Shown one piece after another: positions 32,436 to 40,797 of a DNA stretch of 41,531 bases (positions within the stretch are counted from its first letter, which is position 1; each line of letters begins with the position of its first letter). The DNA comes from Bacteroidales bacterium UBA1237 (GTDB lineage: Bacteria; Bacteroidota; Bacteroidia; Bacteroidales; UBA932). The notes under the pieces were generated by a model, which worked only from the letters and a program-made list of their open reading frames with translations, had not been told where the DNA came from and searched no databases. The stretch is taken from NCBI GenBank assembly GCA_002308935.1, contig DBWN01000069.1:1-41531 (forward strand). Direction: 5' to 3'. A program made the translations under genes and the position numbers.

Positions 32436-34526
32436 ATGGACAATTACGGATTCATAAGGGTGGCTGCTTGCTCTCCTAGAGTAAAAGTAGCTGACATTGA
32501 ATACAATACTAGTGAAATAATCTCCGCTATCGACAAGGCTGAGGAAAAGAAGGTCTCGCTTCTGGTTTTCCCGGAACTCTGTGTCACGGGATACACATGC
32601 GGTGACCTTTTCTCGCAGGATCTTCTGATAAGCGAAGCCGAAAAGGCGGTCGTGAAGATAAAGACCCATACGAGGGCAAAAGAGGTGACGGTAGTGGTCG
32701 GAGTACCGGTAAGGCACCTGGACCGCCTGTACAACTGCGCCGCAGTCATACGTAACGGAATGGTCAGAGGGCTGGTCCCCAAGTTGTATGTCCCCAACTA
32801 CGGGGAGTTCTACGAGTCCAGATGGTTCTCCAGCGGAGCGGATTTCCTCTCTCCGGGGAACGTCTCCACCGGGAATTTCCATGATGACGGCAAGGACTAT
32901 TACCGTGAGGGGACACCGTGCACAATGGTGTATGCGGGGTTCAGGACCACCATCTCCCCGAACCAGGTCTTCTCAATCGGCCATGCCTCTTTCGCCGTGG
33001 AGATCTGTGAGGACCTCTGGATGCCCGTGCCTCCTTCATCGTTCCATGCCCTTTGCGGAGCGAGGATAATAGTCAACACCTCCGCAAGCAACGAGGTTCT
33101 CATGAAGCACGAGTACAGAAAGGCTCTCGTCGCCAACCAGTCAGCCAGAACGATAAGCGGATATATTTATTGTTCAAGTTCTTATGGGGAGTCTACCCAG
33201 GATATGGTGTTCGCAGGTTCATCTATGATCTGCGAGAACGGTTCCTTCATGGCTGAAAGCGAGAGGTTCTCCACCTCCACTCAGATGATATTCGCGGACC
33301 TCGATATGGAGAAACTCTCCATCCTCCGCCAGAGGGAGACGACCTTTACGGCCATCATTCCTGACGGACGCAAATCCTCCGATATGAGAAGGCGTTACAG
33401 CATGGTGGACCTCGGCAAGGCCGCATCGACATCTTTCGAAGGTGAAATGTACCGTCATATAGAACCTCATCCCTTCGTTCCGGGAGGAGATCCTTCTGAA
33501 ATCGCCAGAAGGGCGGAAGAGATCACCTCAATCCAGGTGATGGGCCTTATGACAAGGCTGGAGCACATCGGCTGCAAGACCGCCGTGATAGGAATCTCCG
33601 GAGGACTGGACAGCACCTTGGCTTTGCTTGTGACAGTACTTGCTTTCGACCGGCTCGGTCTTGACCGCAAAGGCATCATCGGAATCACCATGCCGGGATT
33701 CGGAACCACGGGAAGGACACACAGGAACGCCGTTGACCTCATGACTGCTCTCGGAGTGACCCAGAGGGAAATCTCAATCGTCCCTTGTGTGAGTCGTCAT
33801 TTCGAGGACATTGGACAGGACCCTTCAGTGCATGATGTCACATACGAGAACGCGCAAGCCAGGGAAAGGACCCAGATCCTTATGGATGTGGCCAACAAGG
33901 AGAACGGCCTTGTTGTCGGAACGGGCGACCTTTCGGAACTCGCTCTCGGATGGGCTACCTACAACGGTGACCACATGTCCATGTACGGAGTCAACGCATC
34001 CATCCCCAAGACACTGGTCAAGTATCTAGTCAAGTGGGCGGCCGAGAACAACTTCGGCAGTGCTGTCGCCGGCGAACGCTCCGCCAGGGAGATACTTCTT
34101 GACGTGGTTGACACTCCTATCAGTCCCGAGCTCACTCCTGCCGACGACAAGGGACAGATCAAGCAGAAGACCGAAGACCTCGTGGGACCTTACGAGCTTC
34201 ATGACTTCTTCCTTTACAACATGTTCCGTTTCGGATACTCTCCCTCGAAGATATTCTTCATGGCCAAGAAGGCTTTCATCGGAAAGAAGGAAGACGCGTC
34301 AGTATTCCTGGGCCCCGAAGGCAAGTTCAATGAGTATGACGGACAGACCATTCTCAAGTGGCTCAAGAAATTCTACTGGAGGTTCTTCAGCCAGCAGTTC
34401 AAGCGCTCATGCCTCCCTGACGGCCCAAAGGTGGGTTCCGTGTCCCTTTCACCCAGAGGAGATCTCAGAATGCCCTCCGACGCCAAAGTCGCACTCTGGA
34501 TATCAGATTTGGAGAAACTGCAGTAG
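32436..34526 (+). CDS. nadE: Glutamine-dependent NAD(+) synthetase
   Basis: A 696-residue two-domain enzyme that makes NAD from deamido-NAD, ATP and glutamine-derived ammonia. The N-terminal nitrilase-like glutaminase domain (about 1-290) has the full catalytic triad: Glu 47 in FPELCVTGYTCGD, Lys 116 in VPKLYVPNYGEFYE and Cys 191 in VEICEDLWMP. The C-terminal synthetase domain has the ATP-pyrophosphatase loop GISGGLDST near residue 386, then GTGDLSELALGWATYNGDH and the C-terminal YSPSKIFFMAKKAF. Length fits the long glutamine-using form. It is the last gene of the unit; a strong terminator follows at 34557. Confidence 0.96.
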   Translation: MDNYGFIRVAACSPRVKVADIEYNTSEIISAIDKAEEKKVSLLVFPELCVTGYTCGDLFSQDLLISEAEKAVVKIKTHTRAKEVTVVVGVPVRHLDRLYNCAAVIRNGMVRGLVPKLYVPNYGEFYESRWFSSGADFLSPGNVSTGNFHDDGKDYYREGTPCTMVYAGFRTTISPNQVFSIGHASFAVEICEDLWMPVPPSSFHALCGARIIVNTSASNEVLMKHEYRKALVANQSARTISGYIYCSSSYGESTQDMVFAGSSMICENGSFMAESERFSTSTQMIFADLDMEKLSILRQRETTFTAIIPDGRKSSDMRRRYSMVDLGKAASTSFEGEMYRHIEPHPFVPGGDPSEIARRAEEITSIQVMGLMTRLEHIGCKTAVIGISGGLDSTLALLVTVLAFDRLGLDRKGIIGITMPGFGTTGRTHRNAVDLMTALGVTQREISIVPCVSRHFEDIGQDPSVHDVTYENAQARERTQILMDVANKENGLVVGTGDLSELALGWATYNGDHMSMYGVNASIPKTLVKYLVKWAAENNFGSAVAGERSAREILLDVVDTPISPELTPADDKGQIKQKTEDLVGPYELHDFFLYNMFRFGYSPSKIFFMAKKAFIGKKEDASVFLGPEGKFNEYDGQTILKWLKKFYWRFFSQQFKRSCLPDGPKVGSVSLSPRGDLRMPSDAKVALWISDLEKLQ

Positions 34527-34556
34527 AGGCAGTTACATGACAGTATACATTACGCG

Positions 34557-34590
34557 GACAGGCCGGAGAATTCCGGCCTGTCTGTGTTAA
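34557..34590. terminator. Strong terminator between nadE and pnp
   Basis: A perfect 11-bp stem, GACAGGCCGGA (34557-34567) with TCCGGCCTGTC (34572-34582) and a 4-nt loop. It sits between convergent genes and could serve both, though neither T-run is long. Confidence 0.8.
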
Positions 34591-34621
34591 TGAATCGGAC
34601 TGGATTGGTCACTTGTCCTGC

Positions 34622-35458
34622 TTAGTCGATGTTCTCTATCATCCTTACGAACAGGGTGCACATCTTGGATGCTGCCGCGTCCGCGGTCTTCACCACCTCG
34701 TCTCCGTTGTTGGCGTAGTCTTCAGAATAGTCGTCATGAGCCTCGTTCGTGATGACCGAAACTCCGAATACGGGAATTCCGCTGTGTCTGGCTGTTATGA
34801 CTTCCGGGACTGTCGACATTCCGGTGGCGTCACCTCCCACGGTCCTGATGAACTTGTACTCGTGAGGTGTCTCGTAGGTGGGGCCTGTACCTCCGAAGTA
34901 AACTCCTTCCTTCACCTGGATGCCTTCTTTCAATGCCAGGTACTTGGCTTTCTTGATGAGGCCGAGGTCGTAAGGACGTGTCATGTCGGGGAAGCGGGGG
35001 CCGAATTCATCCATGTTGGGCCCGATGAGCGGATTGGGCATCATGTTGATGTGGTCCCTGATGATCATGAGGTCACCGACATGCAGGTCGAAATTGACTC
35101 CGCCCGCAGCGTTCGATACGAACAGGTACTTGATGCCGAGCAGGACCATCACTCTTGTGGGGAGTGTGACCAGGTCCATCGGGTATCCCTCATAGTAGTG
35201 GATCCTTCCCTGCATCGCGATCACGGTCTTCCCTCCGAGGGTGCCGATGATGAAGTTGCCCTTGTGTCCGATTGCAGTGGAGACGGGGAATCCCGGAATG
35301 TCCCTGTAAGGGATCACCACAGGGGATTCGATGAGATCGGTGAGCTTTCCAAGGCCGCTGCCGAGGATGATGCCCACCTTGGGCTGGAGCGAATGCTCGT
35401 CAAGTATCTTCTTGACGTAGTCCGCCGCTTTGTGAATTCTTTCAACTCTCGGGTCCAT
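34622..35458 (-). CDS. punA: Purine-nucleoside phosphorylase, type I (PNP)
   Basis: A 278-residue cytosolic enzyme that splits purine nucleosides with phosphate into base and ribose-1-phosphate. Family motifs are clear: phosphate-binding GIILGSGLGKL near the start, QGRIHYYEGYPM, SNAAGGVN, GTGPTYETPHE and VGGDATGMSTVPE, then VSVITNEAHDDY with the Asn that selects 6-oxopurines (inosine, guanosine) in this trimeric class. Length is typical of trimeric PNP. It starts 28 bp after the stop of the MtaD-like deaminase, so the two form an operon: deamination of adenosine-type nucleosides could feed inosine-type products to this enzyme. Confidence 0.95.
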   Translation of the reverse strand: MDPRVERIHKAADYVKKILDEHSLQPKVGIILGSGLGKLTDLIESPVVIPYRDIPGFPVSTAIGHKGNFIIGTLGGKTVIAMQGRIHYYEGYPMDLVTLPTRVMVLLGIKYLFVSNAAGGVNFDLHVGDLMIIRDHINMMPNPLIGPNMDEFGPRFPDMTRPYDLGLIKKAKYLALKEGIQVKEGVYFGGTGPTYETPHEYKFIRTVGGDATGMSTVPEVITARHSGIPVFGVSVITNEAHDDYSEDYANNGDEVVKTADAAASKMCTLFVRMIENID

Positions 35459-35486
35459 GATGTAGTATTTTTAAGTGTTATCGTTC

Positions 35487-36785
35487 TCAATTCATATGAT
35501 GCCGGATTATGCTTCTGGCATGCTCCAGCACTTTCTTTTCGCTTCTTATCTTCCTGTCTTTCATGACGAACTTGCCTTGGGCGATGACCGACTCGACGCA
35601 GCCACTGCGGCCTGAGAAGATGAATTTCTCAAGAAACGGGGCGGGGGACAGGAAGAAGGGGGAGTCAGTGTCGATTATCAGGATGTCGGCCTCCTTGCCC
35701 TCTTGAATTGATCCGGTGTTGAGCCTGAGTGCCTTGGCACCGTTGGCTGTCGCGCATTTGATGAGCTCCTCCAAAGGCCACGCTTTGTGGTCTTCCCTCC
35801 AGGTTTTCTGGAGAAGGGAAGAGGTCCTTACAGCTTCAAGCATGTCAAGATTGCCGGATGAGGCACTTCCGTCCGTGCCGAGGCAAATGTTGGCTCCAGA
35901 GTCTCTCAGCTCGCGGTAAAGGAACTTGTATCCCGAAGAAAGGTCCCCATCGGTTCTCGGGCAGTGCACACAGTTCACCTTCCTTTCACCCAGGATCCTT
36001 ACGTCTTTCGGGGTGAGCCACAGAGTGTGGGCGGCTATTGTCCTTTCGCTCAGAGCCCCCAGCCTGTCAAGATACTCGACCGGAGTCAGCCCGCCGTGGG
36101 AGGCCTTGCAGTCATTGACTTCTCGAAGGGTTTCGCTCAGATGCACGTGCAGAAGGAGAGAGTTCCTCTGCGAGAATTCCGATGCCCACATTATCATTTC
36201 TTCACTGACGGAATAAACGGAATGCAGACTTATAACGAATACTGCTTTGCCGTCCCATTGGAGGGAAGACCGGTACATCCTTTCACACATCAGCTTCTGG
36301 CGAGCGGCTCTCCTGCGGTCACCCCCGTCCATGATGACAGATGAGATGACGGGACGGATCCCCAAGGCAGAGGCGGATTTGAGTGCCTTTCTGGGATGCC
36401 AGTACATGTCATTGAAAGCAGTGGTGCCTGTCCTTATCATCTCAAGGGCTGCAACCTGCGTTCCCCAGTATACGTAATCTTCGTCGACGCTCTTCTCACT
36501 CTCCAGTATGCCTTTCATCCAATCTTTCACATCGGCATCCTCCTGCATTCCTCTCATCATGGACATGGCGGCATGGGTGTGCATGTTGATGAATCCGGGC
36601 ATGGCGGTTCTGCCTGTGCAATCTACGCTCTGGATATCTTCCCCGGGGATGGAGGGGGAGAGTTTTTGCAGGTAGTCCAGCATATTCTTGTGCGGAAGGA
36701 TCTTTTCAATCAATCCGCCGCGGATCAGGATGTCGGAGGTCCTGCCTTCGACAGAGATGTCTTTCAGAAGTATGCTGCTGCCCAT
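35487..36785 (-). CDS. mtaD: Amidohydrolase, MtaD/SsnA-like nucleoside deaminase
   Basis: A 432-residue metal-dependent amidohydrolase of the MTA/SAH deaminase and guanine-deaminase group. Metal ligands and the active site are visible as PGFINMHTHAAM (HxH), HVHLSET, AAHTLWL and GTDGSAS. The flanking beta domain gives ILIRGGLIEKI at the start and KEADILIIDTDSP at the end. Likely substrates are 5'-methylthioadenosine, S-adenosylhomocysteine or adenosine, but related triazine and guanine deaminases share these motifs. M 36785 is preferred, as the family begins shortly before ILLKDI; M 36824, just after the -7 box, is also possible, and ATG 36851 lies upstream of the box. It heads an operon with PNP. 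Confidence 0.85.
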   Translation of the reverse strand: MGSSILLKDISVEGRTSDILIRGGLIEKILPHKNMLDYLQKLSPSIPGEDIQSVDCTGRTAMPGFINMHTHAAMSMMRGMQEDADVKDWMKGILESEKSVDEDYVYWGTQVAALEMIRTGTTAFNDMYWHPRKALKSASALGIRPVISSVIMDGGDRRRAARQKLMCERMYRSSLQWDGKAVFVISLHSVYSVSEEMIMWASEFSQRNSLLLHVHLSETLREVNDCKASHGGLTPVEYLDRLGALSERTIAAHTLWLTPKDVRILGERKVNCVHCPRTDGDLSSGYKFLYRELRDSGANICLGTDGSASSGNLDMLEAVRTSSLLQKTWREDHKAWPLEELIKCATANGAKALRLNTGSIQEGKEADILIIDTDSPFFLSPAPFLEKFIFSGRSGCVESVIAQGKFVMKDRKIRSEKKVLEHARSIIRHHMN

Positions 36786-36838
36786 GTCTTGGAGATGTGC
36801 GGAGCCGTCAGTGGCGTCTCCCATTATGCGGTCAATCT

Positions 36839-36846
36839 CAAATATA
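36839..36846 (-). promoter_or_regulatory. -7 promoter box for deaminase-PNP operon
   Basis: TATATTTG on the minus strand, just upstream of candidate starts 36824 and 36785, and downstream of the in-frame ATG at 36851, which rules that start out. No clear -33 box. Confidence 0.6.
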
Positions 36847-36892
36847 AGCAATTTTCTGTCTTTGTATATATCCTGCCCCGAAAAACAGATTG

Positions 36893-36928
36893 AACGAAAA
36901 GAAAACCGGGGACCGATCGGGTCTCCGG
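36893..36928 (-). terminator. Terminator after threonine aldolase-like gene
   Basis: On the minus strand CCGGAGACC pairs with GGTCCCCGG (one mismatch), followed by TTTTCTTTT. It lies 26 bp past the stop and ahead of the deaminase promoter. Confidence 0.75.
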
Positions 36929-36953
36929 CTGTATGGGAATTCTGGTGGTCGAA

Positions 36954-37988
36954 TCAGATTATCTTGTCCAGGAAATCCAGGTCTTCTTGGGTTGTCGCCC
37001 AGCTTGTGGCGAACCTTACGACGGTCCTTCCGTCCGGAAGGGGTTCCCAGATTTCGAAGAGCGCATGCTTCGAGATCCTGTCCATCTGCTCATCGTCAAG
37101 GATGATGAACTGCTGGTTGGTGGGGGAGTCCATGTGGAGGCTGTAACCCTTGGCGAGGAACATCCCTTTCATCTTAATGGCGAGATTCACTGCGTTTTTG
37201 GCGATCTTCAGGTACAGCCCGTCAGTGAAGAGGGTGTCGAACTGCACTCCCGTGAGCCTTCCTTTAGCGATGAGGGCTCCGTGCTGCTTGACCATCGTGA
37301 AGAAGTGCTCAGGAGCTCCGTGGTGGGGGAAAACCACGGCTTCGCCACATAGGGCGCCGACTTTGGTTCCTCCTATGTAGAAGACTTCGCAAAGGTCCTT
37401 CAGATCCCCAAGAGAGACGTCTCCGCCATGGGCGCAAAGGCCGTATCCGAGCCTGGCTCCGTCAATGAACAGGGGAATTCCCCATTTCCGGCAGACCGAG
37501 TGTATGTCCTCAAGTTCCTTTTTTGAGTAGACGGTACCGTACTCCGTAGGGAAGGAGATGTACGCCATACCGGGGAACACCATATGGTCATGGTTGCCGT
37601 CTTCGAAGAAGGCCTTCAGATATGTGTTGAGCACTTCGGCTTCCATCTTGCCTTCTTTTCCGGGGATGGTGAGGACCTTGTGGGAAGTATATTCCACAGC
37701 TCCCGCCTCATGGACGGCAATATGGCCGGTGGTTACGGCTACTACCCCCTCATAGGGCTTGAGCATCGTGGCTATGATGGTGGAGTTGGTCTGGGTGCCG
37801 CCGCAAAGAAGGAAAACGTCAGCCTCTTGGTCATTGACGGCTTCCTTGATTTTGTTTTTGGCGCTTATCGAGAAAGTGTCGAATCCATAACCCGGGCACT
37901 GGACCATGTTGGTCTCGAGAAACCTTTCAAGAATCTTGGGGTGAGCACCCTCTGAATAATCGCATACGAATGATCTTTTCGTTTCCAT
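36954..37988 (-). CDS. ltaE: Low-specificity threonine aldolase family protein (PLP enzyme)
   Basis: A 344-residue fold-type I PLP enzyme of the beta-eliminating lyase group, predicted to split L-threonine or L-allo-threonine into glycine and acetaldehyde. The cofactor Lys is residue 209 in YIGGTKVGALCGEA. The Asp that holds the PLP ring is in LFIDGARLGYGL, and the N-terminal DYSEGAHPKI is the family's substrate-loop region. Length matches the family. Some relatives act on other beta-hydroxy amino acids, so exact substrate is uncertain. It is divergent from the MATE gene, with a large inverted repeat (38008-38040) just upstream. Confidence 0.88.
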   Translation of the reverse strand: METKRSFVCDYSEGAHPKILERFLETNMVQCPGYGFDTFSISAKNKIKEAVNDQEADVFLLCGGTQTNSTIIATMLKPYEGVVAVTTGHIAVHEAGAVEYTSHKVLTIPGKEGKMEAEVLNTYLKAFFEDGNHDHMVFPGMAYISFPTEYGTVYSKKELEDIHSVCRKWGIPLFIDGARLGYGLCAHGGDVSLGDLKDLCEVFYIGGTKVGALCGEAVVFPHHGAPEHFFTMVKQHGALIAKGRLTGVQFDTLFTDGLYLKIAKNAVNLAIKMKGMFLAKGYSLHMDSPTNQQFIILDDEQMDRISKHALFEIWEPLPDGRTVVRFATSWATTQEDLDFLDKII

Positions 37989-38007
37989 TTGTAGGGTCGT
38001 TTTATGC

Positions 38008-38040
38008 TTTTTGGATAAATCGAGGCAAGTTATCCAAAAA
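38008..38040. repeat. Perfect inverted repeat between ltaE and MATE genes
   Basis: TTTTTGGATAA (38008-38018) and TTATCCAAAAA (38030-38040) are exact reverse complements separated by 11 bp. It lies 20 bp upstream of the ltaE start and about 27 bp before the MATE promoter elements, so it could be a regulator-binding operator for one or both genes, or a leader hairpin of ltaE. Confidence 0.6.
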
Positions 38041-38066
38041 ATCAGACCCGTACAAGAAAAATCGGA

Positions 38067-38096
38067 TTGTACTTTGCTGACAAAGAATTATTTTTG
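38067..38096 (+). promoter_or_regulatory. Promoter for MATE gene
   Basis: TTG at 38067-38069, 19-nt spacer, TATTTTTG at 38089-38096. The start codon is 20 bp downstream. Confidence 0.65.
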
Positions 38097-38116
38097 CTGA
38101 AACCCTCTTTCCGGAT

Positions 38117-39505
38117 ATGGCGACAGCGGCCCAGAACGATAAATTCATTAGGATGACGACCCTTCCCGTCAAGAAACTTGTCGGGGAACTCGCTATACCT
38201 TCAGTCGTGAGCATGCTGATTTCGAGCGTGTACAATATAGTCGACACGTTCTTTGTAGGAAGGTTGGACACCCAGTCCAGCGCCGCTTTGGGTGTGGTGT
38301 TCTCCTACATGTCGATCATCCAGTCGATCGCCTTCTTCTTCGGTCAGGGAGCCGGCAACTATATCTCAAGGTCTTTGGGAAGCCGTAACCTCAAAGGTGC
38401 GGAGCAGATGGCTTCGGTGGGCTTCTTCTCGACCATATTGACCGGCTTGATACTGGAGGTTACGGGTTTCCTGTCAATGGATCCGCTGCTGGATTTCCTG
38501 GGGTCCACACCTACAGTGAAGCCTTTCGCCGCAGGATATTTCAAATGGATCCTTGTTGGAACTCCCTTCATAATGGGGTGTTTCTCGCTCAATAACCTGA
38601 TGCGTCAGCAGGGGAACGCCATGATGGCGATGATAGGGATAGCTTCCGGAGCGGTCCTGAACATCGCCCTGGATCCGGTCCTTATCTTCGGTTTCGGGAT
38701 GGGAGTCGAAGGAGCCGGTCTGGCGACAGCGATATCCCAGGCGGTGAGTTTCGTGCTGCTTCTCGTTCTTTCGGGGAAAAAAGGAGGAATCAGACTGCGT
38801 TTCTCTCTGTTCAGACCCACTTGGAAGCATTATACGGAGATCGCGGCAGGAGGCCTTCCGTCCCTTTTCAGACAGGGGTTGGGCGCCATAGCCGCCATAT
38901 GCTTCAACCAGGTGGCGAGGACTTACGGGGACGAGGCGCTCGCGGCATTCTCCATAGTCTCGAGGATAATGATGTTCTGCGCCGCGGCGATGGTCGGATA
39001 CGGGCAGGGATTCCAGCCTGTGTGCGGGTTCAATTTCGGAGCGGGGAATTACGACAGGGTGAGGAAAGCGTTCTGGCACGCCTGGAGGGTGTCAACGGTA
39101 TACTGCACCATCTTCGCCGCAATCCTCTTCATATGGGCTCCGCAGATCGTCACGCTCTTCAGAGCGGATGACCCTGAAGTCATACGGATCGGATCGGAGG
39201 TGCTGCGGTACCAAAGTGCGGTCTTTCCTCTCATTGCGTCGATAGTGATGACCAACATGTTCCTCCAGAATATCCGTAAAGTGGTTCCGGCCATCATTAC
39301 CGCTGCCTTGCGTAACGGACTTTCCTTCATACCGGCCATTTATCTGGGTCAGCTGTTGCTCGGTTTCTTCGGAGTGGAGATAGCCCATACGGTGTCGGAC
39401 GTCGTGTCGTTCCTCATATCGGCGCCCATATGCCTGGCAGCATTGAAGGGTATGGGAAAGGACCGTACACCGGACCTTCTCAAATCCACGGAAGACGCAA
39501 AATAA
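38117..39505 (+). CDS. MATE family multidrug/sodium or proton antiporter
   Basis: A 462-residue inner-membrane exporter with twelve predicted hydrophobic segments in two six-helix halves. Typical family features are LAIPSVVSMLISSVYNIVDT with FFVGRL at the first helix, FFFGQGAGNYISRSLG, and in the second half ARTYGDEALAAFSIVSRIMM with VGYGQGFQPVCGFNFGAGNY. Closest in style to the DinF/NorM-like branch found in gut bacteria. Substrate (cationic drugs, metabolites) cannot be read from sequence. ATG 38117 follows the promoter by 20 bp; ATG 38153 is a possible internal alternative. A shared terminator (39508-39531) ends it. Confidence 0.93.
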   Translation: MATAAQNDKFIRMTTLPVKKLVGELAIPSVVSMLISSVYNIVDTFFVGRLDTQSSAALGVVFSYMSIIQSIAFFFGQGAGNYISRSLGSRNLKGAEQMASVGFFSTILTGLILEVTGFLSMDPLLDFLGSTPTVKPFAAGYFKWILVGTPFIMGCFSLNNLMRQQGNAMMAMIGIASGAVLNIALDPVLIFGFGMGVEGAGLATAISQAVSFVLLLVLSGKKGGIRLRFSLFRPTWKHYTEIAAGGLPSLFRQGLGAIAAICFNQVARTYGDEALAAFSIVSRIMMFCAAAMVGYGQGFQPVCGFNFGAGNYDRVRKAFWHAWRVSTVYCTIFAAILFIWAPQIVTLFRADDPEVIRIGSEVLRYQSAVFPLIASIVMTNMFLQNIRKVVPAIITAALRNGLSFIPAIYLGQLLLGFFGVEIAHTVSDVVSFLISAPICLAALKGMGKDRTPDLLKSTEDAK

Positions 39506-39507
39506 AA

Positions 39508-39531
39508 GGTCCTCCCTTTTCGGGGAAGACC
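39508..39531. terminator. Bidirectional terminator between MATE and glutathione peroxidase genes
   Basis: GGTCcTCCC and GGGGAAGACC form a stem with one mismatch around TTTTC. A run of AAAA precedes and CAAATCTTTC follows, so it could act for both convergent genes. Confidence 0.7.
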
Positions 39532-39569
39532 ACAAATCTTTCATTTACTTTTTGATTGTCAATCCGTTC

Positions 39570-40208
39570 CTAAAGAAGAGCGGTGATCTTTCCTACGATG
39601 TCTGAAGGCTTGTCAGTGGGTTCGAACCTCTCCACAACGTTACCCTCGCGGTCAACGAGGAACTTGGTGAAGTTCCACTTGATGTCGGGGTTCTTGTCAT
39701 AGTCGGGGTTCTGCCTTCTGAACATGCCGTCTAGCATCTTTCCGGTATTGTCCTCCAGATTGAATCCCTTGAATCCTTTCTGTGATTTGAGGTACTTGAA
39801 CAGAGGGTCCTCATTTTCTCCGTTCACGTCGATCTTTGCGAATTGGGGGAACTGCGTGTTGTAGGTGGAAGTGCAGAATTCCTTGATTTCGGCTGCAGTT
39901 CCGGGAGCCTGTCCGCCGAACTGGTTGCAAGGGAAGTCAAGGATTTCGAAACCCTTGCTCCTGTACTGCTCGTAGATGGACTCGAGCTCTTCGTACTGGG
40001 GGGTGAATCCGCACCTTGTGGCTGTGTTCACTATGAGAAGGACTTTGCCGCTGTAGTCAGCCAGGGACACGTCGGCGCCGTCGGCGTCCTTGACTGTTAT
40101 GGAGTAGAATTCCTGATTGCCTTTCGGGGCTGATTTCTTGCCGGTGTTGTTTCCGCAAGAAATTACTGCCAAGACGGCGAGAACCGCTAAGATGGTTCTT
40201 GTTTTCAT
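39570..40208 (-). CDS. Glutathione peroxidase family lipoprotein
   Basis: A 212-residue thiol peroxidase with a lipoprotein signal peptide ending AVISC (Cys 18), so it is attached to a membrane outside the cytosol. The peroxidatic Cys 66 lies in NTATRCGFTPQYEELE; the FPCNQFGGQ motif supplies a Gln and a second Cys, and WNFTKFLVD supplies the Trp and Asn of the catalytic tetrad. It uses Cys, not selenocysteine. The residue after FGGQ is Ala where Glu is usual. Such enzymes mostly use thioredoxin-like donors rather than glutathione, which would fit the DsbD-type protein elsewhere in the window; that link is inference. The start M 40208 opens the signal peptide. Confidence 0.93.
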   Translation of the reverse strand: MKTRTILAVLAVLAVISCGNNTGKKSAPKGNQEFYSITVKDADGADVSLADYSGKVLLIVNTATRCGFTPQYEELESIYEQYRSKGFEILDFPCNQFGGQAPGTAAEIKEFCTSTYNTQFPQFAKIDVNGENEDPLFKYLKSQKGFKGFNLEDNTGKMLDGMFRRQNPDYDKNPDIKWNFTKFLVDREGNVVERFEPTDKPSDIVGKITALL

Positions 40209-40242
40209 TCTTTTTGTCTGTTGATTGGTTGTCCGTTTTATC

Positions 40243-40271
40243 AAGAAGAAAGGCGGGCCTGGCAGGTCCGC
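40243..40271 (-). terminator. Terminator after PUR-domain gene
   Basis: On the minus strand GCGGaCCT and AGGcCCGC pair around GCC, followed by CTTTCTTCTT. It lies 31 bp past the stop of the gene at 40302. Confidence 0.7.
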
Positions 40272-40301
40272 TTGCAGGATGGTTTTGGGAAATGATCTAT
40301 G

Positions 40302-40640
40302 CTACCACTCCTCTTCGGAGGACTTTCCACCCTTGTAATTGTCCTTGGGCTCGTCTTTGAGCTGGTTGGACCTCAGATAGTTGATGGCGTCCTGGAGACC
40401 CTCGGCGAATTTGTCGAAATCCTCTTTGTACAAGAAGATCTTGTGCTTGTCGTAGGTATATCTTCCGTCATGCTCTATCTTCCTTCTGCTCTCCGTAATG
40501 GTAATATAGAAGTCATTGTTCCCTTTGGTGGATTTCACATCAAAGAAATACGTACGTTTTCCCGCTCTCACCGGTTTGGAGTAAATCTCGTCTTCCGAGT
40601 TCTCGCGGCCGTAGCCCCTGTCGTAATCGTCGCTGTACAT
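40302..40640 (-). CDS. DUF3276 / PUR-domain protein
   Basis: A 112-residue cytosolic protein with the PUR-alpha-like fold seen in Bacteroidota and spirochaetes. The core runs from EIYSKPVRAGKRTYFFDVK through DFYITITESRR to KIFLYKEDFDKFAEGL, a whirly-like beta-beta-beta-beta-alpha repeat that in characterised relatives binds single-stranded nucleic acid. The N-terminus is acidic and Tyr-rich and the C-terminus is charged and disordered (DEPKDNYKGGKSSEEEW). Its target is unknown. It is divergent from nusB, with closely spaced -7 boxes between them. Confidence 0.85.
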   Translation of the reverse strand: MYSDDYDRGYGRENSEDEIYSKPVRAGKRTYFFDVKSTKGNNDFYITITESRRKIEHDGRYTYDKHKIFLYKEDFDKFAEGLQDAINYLRSNQLKDEPKDNYKGGKSSEEEW

Positions 40641-40667
40641 ATGAATCTTTTAGTTTGTAAATGTGGC

Positions 40668-40675
40668 CAAATGTA
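40668..40675 (-). promoter_or_regulatory. -7 promoter box for PUR-domain gene
   Basis: TACATTTG on the minus strand, 27 bp upstream of the start codon at 40640. Confidence 0.6.
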
Positions 40676-40697
40676 AGGATTTTTCGTGAAATGGCGT

Positions 40698-40705
40698 TAT
40701 CTTTG
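40698..40705 (+). promoter_or_regulatory. -7 promoter box for nusB
   Basis: TATCTTTG on the plus strand, 92 bp upstream of ATG 40798 and only 22 bp from the divergent -7 box at 40668-40675. Confidence 0.55.
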
Positions 40706-40797
40706 CGTGAAATTTCGGACCAAGCGGACAAAAATTGCGCATCGCTCTTTTCACACACCGTGTAACTTCGTGTGGTCCAAAAGGAAACAATTCTCAT

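Noticed and set aside
34613..35566. 317-residue open frame antisense to PNP
   Set aside because: Shadow of the pnp gene, which has all family motifs; the translation has no recognisable domain.
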